Assembly: GCF_018130545.1 (NCBI RefSeq) | Contig: NZ_JAFCKF010000011.1 | Location: forward strand, 148,694 to 212,693 | DNA: 64,000 nt | Direction: 5' to 3' | From: Bradyrhizobium tropiciagri | GTDB lineage: Bacteria; Pseudomonadota; Alphaproteobacteria; Rhizobiales; Xanthobacteraceae | In this document: in pieces, positions 25,961 to 34,418 of the stretch | Position numbering within the stretch: the first letter of the stretch is position 1 | Layout: every line of letters begins with the position of its first letter | The notes under the pieces: model-generated | Told to the model about the DNA's origin: nothing | Databases searched by the model: none | The model's input: only the letters and a program-made list of their open reading frames with translations | Program-made: the position numbers and the translations under genes

Positions 25961-27064
25961 ATGTATGTAGCCGTCAAGGGAGGCGAACGCGCCATCGAGA
26001 ACGCTCATCGTCTGCTGGCGCATGAGCGGCGCGGCGATCGCGATGTGGCCGAGGTGACGCTGGCGCAGATCTCCGAACAGCTCGCGCTCGGCGTCGATCG
26101 CGTCATGACCGAAGGCTCGCTGTACGACCGCGAACTCGCGGCGCTGGCGATCAAGCAGGCGCGCGGCGACATGATCGAGGCGATCTTCCTGGTCCGCGCC
26201 TTCCGCGCCACGCTGCCGCGCTTCGGCGCCACCGAGCCGGTCAACACCGGCGAGATGCAGGTGCGGCGGCGGATCTCCTCGACCTTCAAGGACGTTCCGG
26301 GCGGCCAGATCCTGGGGCCGACCTTCGACTACACCCATCGCCTGCTCGATCCGCAGCTCGCGGAAGGTTTCGTGCCGGAGCAGCCGGCCACCGCGGAGGC
26401 GTCGCAGGCGGCAACGCCGCGGGTCACCGACATCCTCGGCCGCGATGGCCTGATCGAATCCTCGCCGCAGGCCGAGGCCGACGCGCCGGTCGGTGACCTC
26501 ACGCGTGAGCCGCTGAGCTTCCCGGCCGATCGCGATCTGCGGCTGCAGAACCTGGCGCGCGGCGACGAGGGCTTCCTGCTCGCGCTCGGCTATTCGACGC
26601 AGCGCGGCTATGGCCGCAATCACCCCTTCGCCGGCGAGATCCGTTTCGGCGAGGTCGAGGTCGAGCTGTTCGCGGAGGACGTCGGCTTCGCCGTGCCGCT
26701 CGGCTCGATCGAGCTGACCGAATGCCAGATGGTCAACCAGTTCAAGGGCTCGACCACCGAGGCACCGTGCTTCACCCGCGGCTATGGCCTCGCCTTCGGC
26801 CAGAGCGAGCGCAAGACCATGTCGATGGCGCTGGTCGACCGCGCGCTGCGAGCACGCGAGCTCGGCGAGGAAGCGGCGGCGCCGGCGCAGGACGAGGAGT
26901 TCGTGATGTCGCACTCCGACAATGTGCAGTCGACCGGCTTCGTCGAGCATCTCAAGTTGCCGCATTATGTCGACTTCCAGTCCGAGCTCGGCCTGCTGCG
27001 CAAGCTGCGGCAGGAATTCGCCGAAGCCAATCCGGCGGTCGAACTGCAGGAGGCCGCGGAATGA
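25961..27064 (+). CDS. phnI: C-P lyase core subunit PhnI (nucleosidase-type)
   Basis: A 367-residue PhnI, the subunit that exchanges the adenine of ATP for phosphonate. The N-terminal MYVAVKGGERAIENAHRLLAHERRG, and GYSTQRGYGRNHPFAGEIRFGEV with TECQMVNQF in the second half, are typical. It overlaps phnJ by ATGA. Length matches the family. Confidence 0.95.
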   Translation: MYVAVKGGERAIENAHRLLAHERRGDRDVAEVTLAQISEQLALGVDRVMTEGSLYDRELAALAIKQARGDMIEAIFLVRAFRATLPRFGATEPVNTGEMQVRRRISSTFKDVPGGQILGPTFDYTHRLLDPQLAEGFVPEQPATAEASQAATPRVTDILGRDGLIESSPQAEADAPVGDLTREPLSFPADRDLRLQNLARGDEGFLLALGYSTQRGYGRNHPFAGEIRFGEVEVELFAEDVGFAVPLGSIELTECQMVNQFKGSTTEAPCFTRGYGLAFGQSERKTMSMALVDRALRARELGEEAAAPAQDEEFVMSHSDNVQSTGFVEHLKLPHYVDFQSELGLLRKLRQEFAEANPAVELQEAAE

Positions 27065-27945
27065 ACGCGCCGACATACAATTTCGCCTATCTCGACGAGC
27101 AGACCAAGCGGATGATCCGCCGCGCGATCCTGAAGGCGATCGCGATCCCCGGCTATCAGGTGCCGTTTGCCAGCCGCGAGATGCCGATGCCCTATGGCTG
27201 GGGCACCGGTGGCGTGCAGGTGACGGCCGCGATCCTTGGCCCGGACGACGTGCTGAAGGTGATCGACCAGGGCTCGGACGACACCACCAATGCGATCTCG
27301 ATCCGCAAGTTCTTCGGCAAGACCGCCGGCGTCGCGACCACGACCTCCACGACGGACGCGACCGTGATCCAGACAAGGCACCGTATCCCTGAGGCGACGC
27401 TGCACGCCGGCCAGGTGATGGTCTACCAGGTGCCGATCCCCGAGCCGCTGCGCTTCCTCGAGCCGCGCGAGACCGAGACGCGTCGGATGCACGCGCTCGC
27501 CGAATACGGCCTGATGCACGTCAAGCTCTACGAGGACATCGCGCGCTTCGGCCACATCGCGACCGCCTACGCCTATCCGGTGAAGGTGAACGCGCGCTAC
27601 GTGATGGACCCGTCGCCGACGCCGAAGTTCGACAATCCGAAGATGGACAATTGCGCGGCGCTGCAGCTGTTCGGCGCCGGCCGCGAGAAGCGCATCTACG
27701 CGATCCCGCCCTACACCACGGTGGTGTCGCTGGATTTCGAGGATCACCCGTTCACGCGCTACCGCTTCAACGCGCCCTGCGCGCTGTGCGGCGCCGATAA
27801 TTCCTATCTCGACGAGATCGTCACCGACGACAAGGGCGGGCGGATGTTCGTCTGTTCCGACACCGACTTCTGCGAGCAGCGCCAGGCCGCCGGCCATCAC
27901 GGCACCGAGAGCGCCGCGCTGCACAAGGAGAAGGCGCATGTCTGA
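27061..27945 (+). CDS. phnJ: C-P lyase PhnJ, radical-SAM subunit
   Basis: A 294-residue PhnJ, which cleaves the carbon-phosphorus bond of 5-phosphoribosyl 1-phosphonate by S-adenosylmethionine radical chemistry, yielding the alkane and ribosyl cyclic phosphate. The iron-sulfur cysteines are Cys240, Cys243 and Cys265 (Cx2Cx21C), and Cys271 is the thiyl residue; each lies one before the E. coli numbers 241, 244, 266 and 272. Gly31 in IPGYQVPF matches the E. coli glycyl-radical Gly32. All catalytic residues are intact. Confidence 0.96.
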   Translation: MNAPTYNFAYLDEQTKRMIRRAILKAIAIPGYQVPFASREMPMPYGWGTGGVQVTAAILGPDDVLKVIDQGSDDTTNAISIRKFFGKTAGVATTTSTTDATVIQTRHRIPEATLHAGQVMVYQVPIPEPLRFLEPRETETRRMHALAEYGLMHVKLYEDIARFGHIATAYAYPVKVNARYVMDPSPTPKFDNPKMDNCAALQLFGAGREKRIYAIPPYTTVVSLDFEDHPFTRYRFNAPCALCGADNSYLDEIVTDDKGGRMFVCSDTDFCEQRQAAGHHGTESAALHKEKAHV

Positions 27946-28735
27946 GCTCGCAAGCCTCGACAACGACCAGCCGCTGCTGGTGGCCGAAGGGCTCGCCAAG
28001 AATTACGGCCGGCTTCCTGCCTGCCGCGACGTCTCGTTCGCGCTCTATCCCGGCGAGGTGCTGGCGATCGTCGGCGAATCCGGTTCGGGCAAGTCGACCC
28101 TGCTGCAATTGCTGTCCGCGCAGCTCGCGCCGAGCGCGGGCCGGGTGTCGTACCGGATGCGCGACGGCGTGCTGCGCGATCTTGCCGAATTGGGTGAAGC
28201 AGAGCGGCGCTTCCTGTTCCGCACCGACTGGGGCTTTGTGCACCAGGACCCGGCGCAAGGCCTGCGCATGGGCGTCTCGGCCGGCGCCAATGTCGGCGAA
28301 CGGCTGATGGCTGTGGGTTGGAATCACTACGGCCGGATCCGCGACACCGCGTCGACCTGGCTGGAGCGGGTCGAGATCGACGTTGGCCGCATCGATGATG
28401 CGCCGAAAACTTATTCCGGCGGCATGCGGCAACGGCTGCAGATCGCGCGCAACCTCGTCACCGAGCCGCGGCTGGTGTTCATGGACGAGCCGACCGGCGG
28501 CCTCGATGTCTCGGTGCAGGCGCGGCTGCTCGACCTGATGCGCAACCTCGTCAGCGAGCTCGGGCTGGCCGCCATCGTCGTCACCCACGATCTTGCGGTT
28601 GCGCGCCTGCTGTCGCACCGCGTGATGGTGATGAAAGGCGGCCGCGTCATCGAGACCGGCCTCACCGACCAGGTGCTCGACGATCCCCGCGAGCCCTACA
28701 CCCAGTTGCTCGTCTCCTCGATTCTGCCGCCATGA
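27938..28735 (+). CDS. phnK: C-P lyase-associated ABC-type ATPase PhnK
   Basis: A 265-residue ABC ATPase that docks on the C-P lyase core as a non-transport component. Walker A is GESGSGKST, signature YSGGMRQRLQIARN, Walker B LVFMDEPTGGLD. The N-terminal 12 residues are an extension of no recognised function. The gene overlaps phnJ by 8 bp and phnL by 4 bp. Confidence 0.95.
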   Translation: MSELASLDNDQPLLVAEGLAKNYGRLPACRDVSFALYPGEVLAIVGESGSGKSTLLQLLSAQLAPSAGRVSYRMRDGVLRDLAELGEAERRFLFRTDWGFVHQDPAQGLRMGVSAGANVGERLMAVGWNHYGRIRDTASTWLERVEIDVGRIDDAPKTYSGGMRQRLQIARNLVTEPRLVFMDEPTGGLDVSVQARLLDLMRNLVSELGLAAIVVTHDLAVARLLSHRVMVMKGGRVIETGLTDQVLDDPREPYTQLLVSSILPP

Positions 28736-29442
28736 GCTTGCCAATGACCGCGATGATCGAACTTGCCAACGCCGAGAAGACCTTCACCATGCATCTGCAG
28801 GGTGGTGTCGAGCTGCCTGTGGTGCGCGGCGTTTCGTTTCACGTTGATCCCGGCGAATGCGTGGTGATGTCGGGCCCGTCGGGCGCCGGCAAATCCTCGA
28901 TCCTGAAGATGATCTTCGGCAACTACCGCTGCGACAGCGGCCGGATCGGCATCCGCCACCACGGCGAGGTGATCGACCTCGCCACCGCCGAGCCGCGCCA
29001 GGTGCTGAGCATTCGCCGCTCGACCATCGGCTATGTCAGCCAGTTCCTGCGCGCAGTGCCGCGGGTGGCGACGATCGACGTCGTCGCCGAGCCGCTGATT
29101 GCCAATGGCGTGGCGCGCCAGGAGGCCCGCGAGCGCGCCGGCCGTCTGCTGCGCCGGCTCAATATCCCGGAGCGGCTGTGGACCCTGCCGCCCTCGACCT
29201 TCTCCGGGGGCGAGCAGCAGCGCGTCAATATCGCGCGCGGCTTCATCTCGGACCTGCCGATCCTGCTGCTGGACGAGCCGACCGCTTCGCTCGATGCGGC
29301 GAACCGCGCCGTGGTGGTCGAGCTGATTGCCGAGAAGAAAACCAAGGGCGTCGCGATGGTCGCCATTGTCCATGACGACGAAATCCGTCATCTGATCGCC
29401 GACCGGATCGTCGATGTCACCTCGTTTGCCGCTGCCGCCTGA
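28732..29442 (+). CDS. phnL: C-P lyase-associated ABC-type ATPase PhnL
   Basis: A 236-residue ABC ATPase. Walker A GPSGAGKSS, signature FSGGEQQRVNIARG, Walker B ILLLDEPTASLD and H-loop IVHDDE are present. It acts with PhnK on the core complex. ATG at 28732 overlaps the phnK stop; internal ATGs at 28744 and 28753 are alternatives. The N-terminal match to other PhnL proteins begins near MIELANAEKTF. Confidence 0.94.
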   Translation: MSLPMTAMIELANAEKTFTMHLQGGVELPVVRGVSFHVDPGECVVMSGPSGAGKSSILKMIFGNYRCDSGRIGIRHHGEVIDLATAEPRQVLSIRRSTIGYVSQFLRAVPRVATIDVVAEPLIANGVARQEARERAGRLLRRLNIPERLWTLPPSTFSGGEQQRVNIARGFISDLPILLLDEPTASLDAANRAVVVELIAEKKTKGVAMVAIVHDDEIRHLIADRIVDVTSFAAAA

Positions 29443-29454
29443 AGGACCGTTGAA

Positions 29455-30609
29455 ATGACCGCCAAGCAAGACACCATCATCGGCAACGCCCGGCTGGTCC
29501 TCGCCGATCGCGTGATCGAGCAGGGCTGGGTCGCGATCGCGGATGGCAGGATCGCCGAGTTCGGCGAGGGCAGGGCGCCCGAGGCGGCCGAGGATGCCGC
29601 AGGCGATCTTCTGATGCCCGGGCTGATCGAGCTGCACACCGACCATCTCGAGATGCACTACGTGCCGCGGCCGAAGGTGTTCTGGAATCCGGTCGCCGCC
29701 GTGATCTCCTATGACGGGCAGCTCGCCACTTCGGGCATCACCACGGTGCTGGATTCGCTGAGGGTCTGGCGCGAGGACGGCGCCGAGGATGTCGATGGCC
29801 GCGCCGGGGTATTGGCGGCGGCGATCTCGGCGGCGCGCGAGGAGAATCTGCTGCGCGCCGATCACTTCCTGCATCTGCGCTGTGAAGTGCCGATGCCCGA
29901 CGTCGTCGCCGAGGCGAAGGAACTGATCGACCGCCCGGACGTGCGGCTGATGTCGCTGATGGATCATACGCCGGGGCAGCGTCAGTTCCGCGACGAGGTC
30001 AAGCTGCGCGATTACTACCGCGGCAAGGGCGGCGGCATGACCGACGCCCAACTCGACGTGCTGTTCGCGCGCCGCTTCGCCTACCAGAAGGAATATGCGG
30101 TCGCCAACACCCGCGCGATCGTCGCGCTGGCGCATGCCTACAAGATCCCGCTGGCGAGCCACGACGACACCACGGACGAGAACGTGGTCGACGCCGTCAA
30201 TGACAAGGTCGCAGTCGCGGAATTCCCGACCACGATGGAAGCCGCGCGGGGCCTGCACGCAGCCGGCATCGACATCCTGATGGGCGCGCCGAACGTGGTG
30301 CGCGGCGGCTCGCACTCCGGCAATATCGCCGCCGTCGATCTCGCCAATGAGGGCATGCTCGACATCCTGTCGTCGGACTACATTCCGTCGAGCCTGCTGA
30401 TGGCGGCGCTGCAATTGCCGCGGCATGTGCCGGCGATCGATCTCGCCTCCGCCGTCCGCACCGTCACCAAGACGCCGGCGGAAGCGGTCGGGCTCGACGA
30501 TCGCGGCGAGATCGCGGTCGGCCGGCGCGCCGACCTGATCCGCGTCCACGTCGCGCGCGATCTGCCGGTCGTGCGCAGCGTCTGGCGCGAAGGAGGGAGG
30601 GTCGCGTGA
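29455..30609 (+). CDS. phnM: ribose 1-phosphonate 5-triphosphate diphosphatase PhnM, paralogue 2
   Basis: A 384-residue PhnM with the canonical metal site ELHTDHLEMHYVPRPKVFW, then [24 protein letters not shown] and LSSDYIPSSLL. It removes pyrophosphate from the PhnI product to give the PhnJ substrate. It is embedded in the core operon, 12 bp after phnL and overlapping phnN by 4 bp, so it is probably the main PhnM; the copy at 12438-13610 is the divergent one. Confidence 0.95.
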   Translation: MTAKQDTIIGNARLVLADRVIEQGWVAIADGRIAEFGEGRAPEAAEDAAGDLLMPGLIELHTDHLEMHYVPRPKVFWNPVAAVISYDGQLATSGITTVLDSLRVWREDGAEDVDGRAGVLAAAISAAREENLLRADHFLHLRCEVPMPDVVAEAKELIDRPDVRLMSLMDHTPGQRQFRDEVKLRDYYRGKGGGMTDAQLDVLFARRFAYQKEYAVANTRAIVALAHAYKIPLASHDDTTDENVVDAVNDKVAVAEFPTTMEAARGLHAAGIDILMGAPNVVRGGSHSGNIAAVDLANEGMLDILSSDYIPSSLLMAALQLPRHVPAIDLASAVRTVTKTPAEAVGLDDRGEIAVGRRADLIRVHVARDLPVVRSVWREGGRVA

Positions 30610-31202
30610 CCAACGCGTCCGTCATCGCCGGGCAGCATCCCAGCACGATCGGTCCCGGCCGGTTGATCGTGGTGGTCGGCCCGAGCGGCGCCGGCAAGGA
30701 TACGCTGCTGGGACTCGCGAAAGCGGCCTGCGCCGGTGAGCGTGACATCGTTTTTTCCCGCCGCCTGATCACCCGCCAGGCCTCGGCGTCGGAAGACAAT
30801 GAAGAGGTCAGCGCGGAAACGTTTCAGAGCGCGGCCGCCGCCGGCGAGTACGCCATGCATTGGGAAGCGCACGGCCATCGCTACGCGCTGTCGCGCGCGA
30901 TCGACGACGAGATCCGCGCCGGGCGCACCGTGATCGCGAATGTTTCGCGCACCGTGATCGCGGCGGCACGCCGCAACTATGCCAATGCCGTCGTGGTGTC
31001 GATCACGGCGCCGCCGGATGTGCTGGCGGCGCGGCTGGCGGCGCGGGCGCGCAGCAGTGATGGTCTGCTCGCGCAGCGGCTGTCTCGTACCGTCGACGAG
31101 ACTACGTCGACGCCCGATTTCACCATCGTCAATTCCGGCACCGCCGAATATCACGCGCGACAGCTCGTCCGCATCATCAAGGGCGAACGCTGGGACGACT
31201 AA
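30606..31202 (+). CDS. phnN: ribose 1,5-bisphosphate phosphokinase
   Basis: A 198-residue guanylate-kinase-like P-loop kinase that phosphorylates ribose 1,5-bisphosphate to PRPP, the last step of the pathway. Walker A VVGPSGAGKDTLL begins near residue 21, followed by FSRRLITRQAS and a GK-like core (YAMHWEAHGHRYALS). Start GTG at 30606 overlaps the phnM stop. Its presence implies that ribose 1,5-bisphosphate is produced in this cell although no PhnP is encoded nearby. Confidence 0.93.
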   Translation: MTNASVIAGQHPSTIGPGRLIVVVGPSGAGKDTLLGLAKAACAGERDIVFSRRLITRQASASEDNEEVSAETFQSAAAAGEYAMHWEAHGHRYALSRAIDDEIRAGRTVIANVSRTVIAAARRNYANAVVVSITAPPDVLAARLAARARSSDGLLAQRLSRTVDETTSTPDFTIVNSGTAEYHARQLVRIIKGERWDD

Positions 31203-31224
31203 CCACAGAGGGAGAACAGCACTG

Positions 31225-31836
31225 ATGTCGGTGATCTCTACGATCGAGCAGCTTGAGGCGATCTACGGCTTCCCGAACGACGCGTCGACCGTGAAGGTCG
31301 CCGATCACGTAACGCCGCTCTATCGTGTGCTCATCGAGAAATCGCCATTCGTGTCGCTTGCGACCTCGGGACCCGAGGGGCTCGACTGCTCGCCGCGCGG
31401 CGACCTGCCGGGTTTTGTCCGCATCCACGATCCGAAGACGCTGATGATGCCGGATCGGCGCGGCAACAATCGCTGCGATTCGCTGCGCAACATTGTGCGC
31501 GACCCTCGCGTCGGGTTGCTGTTCCTGATTCCGGGCTCCGGCAGCACGCTGCGCGTCAACGGCCGCGCCTATGTCACCGCCGAGCCGGAGCTGCTCGCCT
31601 CCTTCAAGATGGAAGGCAAGGCGCCGCGTACGGTGATCGTGATGAACGTGGACGAGATCTACTTCCAGTGCGCCCGTGCGATCGTGCGCTCCGAGCTCTG
31701 GAATCCCGACAAGCAAATCGACCCGAAGAGCCTGCCGACACCGGGCCAGATCCTCGCCGAAATGAGCGAGCACACGGTCGGCGGCGAGAAGTACGATCGC
31801 GAATGGCCGGAGCGGGCGCGACAGACAATGTGGTGA
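31225..31836 (+). CDS. pyridoxamine 5'-phosphate oxidase-fold FMN protein
   Basis: A 203-residue PPOX-class split-barrel flavoprotein, of the group annotated as probable FMN-dependent enzymes. Seen are SPFVSLATSGPEGLDCSPRGD, the FMN-contact DRRGNNRCDSLRNIVRDPRVGLLFLIPG, and a Lys/Glu-rich C-terminus. It starts at ATG 31225, 22 bp after phnN with a GGGAG site, so it could be transcribed with phn, but no known role links it to phosphonates. Function not established. Confidence 0.8.
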   Translation: MSVISTIEQLEAIYGFPNDASTVKVADHVTPLYRVLIEKSPFVSLATSGPEGLDCSPRGDLPGFVRIHDPKTLMMPDRRGNNRCDSLRNIVRDPRVGLLFLIPGSGSTLRVNGRAYVTAEPELLASFKMEGKAPRTVIVMNVDEIYFQCARAIVRSELWNPDKQIDPKSLPTPGQILAEMSEHTVGGEKYDREWPERARQTMW

Positions 31837-31838
31837 GG

Positions 31839-33563
31839 CTAGGCTTCGGCCCGGTCTTCCCAATCATCCCAGCTGACGTCGCTATTGATCTCGAGATAGC
31901 GCGCAACGGCAACGCCGATGGTCGGGAAGAAGTTGTTCTCGCCAAGCTGCGCCAGCAGGCCGAATTTCTTCAGCTTGTCCTTGACGGGATCCTTGAGCTC
32001 GGCAAAGCACAGGTCGATCTTCTGGGCATGCAATGCCTCGTCCAGCTCGGCCAGAATGTCGCCCGCGGTCACGTCCACGCTGGTGACCGGCTCGGCCGCG
32101 ACCACCAGCCAGCGCACCGGCGTCGGTGATTTCGCCACGGCGTCCAGCGCACGCTCCTTGAAGAATTCAGCATTGGCAAAGAACAGCGGCGCATCCCATC
32201 GGAACAGCACCAGCCCGGGGACCTGGCGCGCGCCCGGATATCGCGTGATATCGTGATAACCCTTCACGCCGGAGGCGCGGCCCAGCACCGCGGAATGCGG
32301 CCGCCAGCCGTCCCACAGGAACTCGATGATGGCGAGTACGATAGCAAGGCCGATGCCCGGAATCACGCCGAGCACGGCCACGCCAACGAAGCAGACCATC
32401 GACAGCCAGAACTCCCACTGCTGGATGCGGTAGATCCGCATGAGGTCGCTGATCTCGAACAGGCCGAGCGCTGCGGCGATGACGACGGCGGCCAGCGCGG
32501 CATTGGGCAAATGCTGGAGCAGGTTCGGTGCCATCAGCAGCAGGAAGGCGATGGCAAGCGCGCCGATGACGCTGGTCAATTGGGTGCGCGCGCCGGCGGC
32601 TTCAGCGACGGGCGTGCGCGAGCTGCTGCTGCTGATCGGAAAGCCTTGAAAAAAGCCGGCCGCCAGATTGGCTGCGCCGAGCCCCACCATCTCCTGGTTG
32701 GGATCGACGCGATCGCCCAATCTTGCCGCATAGGACCGCGACAGCACGCTGGTGTCGGCGAATGACACCAGTGCGACGGCGCAGCCGCCGATCAGCACCT
32801 GCACGATGTCGCCATAGCTGATCCAGGGAATGGCGAAACCCGGCAGGCCCTGGGGAAGCTGCCCCAGAACCTTCACGCCATAGCGCGCCCCGAGACCGAG
32901 CACACCGGTGACGACCGTTGCCGCAACGACGGCAATCAGAATGCTCGGCAGCCGCTTGTTGCGGGCGAGCAGCAGGATCGCCGCCAATGTCGCAAGGCCG
33001 ATCGCGAGCGTGACCCAATGTGTCTTTCCGTCCAGGATCGCGCCGACGATCGCCCAGAGGCTGCGCAGCGGCCCATCACCGTCGATGGAGAAGCCGAACA
33101 GCTTTGGCAGCTGGCTGATCAGAACGGTCAAGGCGATTCCGTTCATGTAGCCGTAGCGGATCGGTTTGGAGAGCAGCTCGGTGAGGAATCCCAACCGCGC
33201 AACGCCGGCCACGATGCATATCGCTCCGGAGACGATCGCCATCATCGCCGCCAACGTTACCGCGCGCATGGGATCGCCGCCCGACAGCGGAGCGACGACG
33301 CCCAGGATGACGGCAGCAAGCGCCGAGTCCGGTCCGAGGACGAGGATGCGGCTCGGCCCGAACAACGCGTAGGCGAGGAGCGGGATGATCGTCGCGTAAA
33401 GTCCGTAGATGCCGGGCAAGCCCGACGCTTCCGCATAGGCGATGCCGACCGGCACCAGCATGGTCGCGAGCACGAGCCCGGCGAAGATGTCGCGTGAGAG
33501 CCACGCCGCTTCATATCGACGGAGCGTGGTCAGACCTGGCAGCCAGCCGGTCCAATGGTTCAT
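31839..33563 (-). CDS. SulP family inorganic anion transporter with STAS domain
   Basis: A 574-residue SulP/SLC26 transporter for sulfate, bicarbonate or similar anions. About 10-12 hydrophobic segments fill residues 30-415, including GLVLATMLVPVGIAYAEASGLPGIYGLYA and GAANLAAGFFQGFPISSSSSRT. A cytoplasmic STAS domain follows (about 440-560, VPGLVLFRWDAPLFFANAEFF to CFAELKDPVKDKLKKFGL). The start is ATG at 33563. It ends 2 bp from the convergent PPOX gene. Confidence 0.92.
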   Translation of the reverse strand: MNHWTGWLPGLTTLRRYEAAWLSRDIFAGLVLATMLVPVGIAYAEASGLPGIYGLYATIIPLLAYALFGPSRILVLGPDSALAAVILGVVAPLSGGDPMRAVTLAAMMAIVSGAICIVAGVARLGFLTELLSKPIRYGYMNGIALTVLISQLPKLFGFSIDGDGPLRSLWAIVGAILDGKTHWVTLAIGLATLAAILLLARNKRLPSILIAVVAATVVTGVLGLGARYGVKVLGQLPQGLPGFAIPWISYGDIVQVLIGGCAVALVSFADTSVLSRSYAARLGDRVDPNQEMVGLGAANLAAGFFQGFPISSSSSRTPVAEAAGARTQLTSVIGALAIAFLLLMAPNLLQHLPNAALAAVVIAAALGLFEISDLMRIYRIQQWEFWLSMVCFVGVAVLGVIPGIGLAIVLAIIEFLWDGWRPHSAVLGRASGVKGYHDITRYPGARQVPGLVLFRWDAPLFFANAEFFKERALDAVAKSPTPVRWLVVAAEPVTSVDVTAGDILAELDEALHAQKIDLCFAELKDPVKDKLKKFGLLAQLGENNFFPTIGVAVARYLEINSDVSWDDWEDRAEA

Positions 33564-33614
33564 CGCCGGTCACTCCCATCCCGTTGGAGCTCGCGTGCGC
33601 TCGGCGTGAACCGC

Positions 33615-34214
33615 TCAGCCCTTCGTCTGCTCCTCGAACGCCTTCAGCGACACCGCCGCAATCTCGCGCAGTGCATTGCGGTCGGCACCCGAGGAGGCCA
33701 TCACGCACATGCCTGATGTCACCGCGGAGAGATAGCGCGCAAGCGTGGCTGGATCGACGCTCTCGCCCAGATCACCTTCGGCCTTGGCGCGGACAAAGCG
33801 GTCGCGCAACTGATCCTCGGTGCGGGTGCGGCGCGCCGCCAGCTCAAATGGAACATTCTCCGAACCGGTGCCGCAGGCAAGTCCTCCCTGGACCAGCAGA
33901 CAGCCGGGCGGGTTGGCGGGGTCGGTCTGCGCGTCCGCGTGCTCCATCAGAAATCGTTCGGCCACCTCGTGCGCGGTCGGGGCAACGAGCACCCGGTCCA
34001 TCCAGGCGTCGCGCTTTTCGGTGTAGCGGTCGAGCGCGGCCTTCAGCAGGCCTTCCTTGCTGCCGAAGGCGGCATAAAGGCTCGGGGGATTGATGCTCAT
34101 CGCCTCGGTGAGTTGCGCGATCGTCGCGCCCTCGTAACCGTGGCGCCAGAACACGTCCATGGCCCGGTCCAAAGCGGCGTCCGCGTCGAAGGCGCGGGGG
34201 CGTCCCATTCCCAT
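33615..34214 (-). CDS. TetR family transcriptional regulator
   Basis: A 199-residue TetR repressor. The N-terminal helix-turn-helix is AALDRAMDVFWRHGYEGATIAQLTEAMSINPPSLYAAFGSKEGLL (about residues 12-56 from MGMGRPRAFD). The C-terminal half is a ligand-binding domain resembling the AcrR/YP_C16 type. ATG at 34214 is preferred because the GRPR start is typical of the family. It is divergent from an RND efflux pair; a palindrome before the efflux gene is its likely operator. Confidence 0.88.
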   Translation of the reverse strand: MGMGRPRAFDADAALDRAMDVFWRHGYEGATIAQLTEAMSINPPSLYAAFGSKEGLLKAALDRYTEKRDAWMDRVLVAPTAHEVAERFLMEHADAQTDPANPPGCLLVQGGLACGTGSENVPFELAARRTRTEDQLRDRFVRAKAEGDLGESVDPATLARYLSAVTSGMCVMASSGADRNALREIAAVSLKAFEEQTKG

Positions 34215-34381
34215 TTCTCGTTGCTCCGTAAGCCGGGTGCCGTTTCTATGACGGATTGTCCCTAGCTTATCCTCTTGTTGCACGTGATGTTTTTCCGCGT
34301 CTTCCCATTTCCCCACGAATGAGATAATAAATTCATAGTGCTCGATACATAAGTATCTTGCGAACCGGCGTCCAGCTCCAC

Positions 34382-34403
34382 ATCTGTAGCGAACACTACA
34401 GAT
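34382..34403. promoter_or_regulatory. probable TetR operator upstream of RND genes
   Basis: A perfect 8-bp inverted repeat ATCTGTAG-CGAACA-CTACAGAT lies 15 bp before the membrane-fusion gene and 167 bp from the regulator. A second smaller palindrome, GATAC-ATAA-GTATC, is at 34344-34357. The location would block transcription or initiation when bound. Confidence 0.6.
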
Positions 34404-34418
34404 ATCTGGAGCGCGTGA

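Noticed and set aside
25073-27376. 767-codon minus-strand frame over phnG-phnI
   Set aside because: Antisense to the phn core genes; composition artefact.
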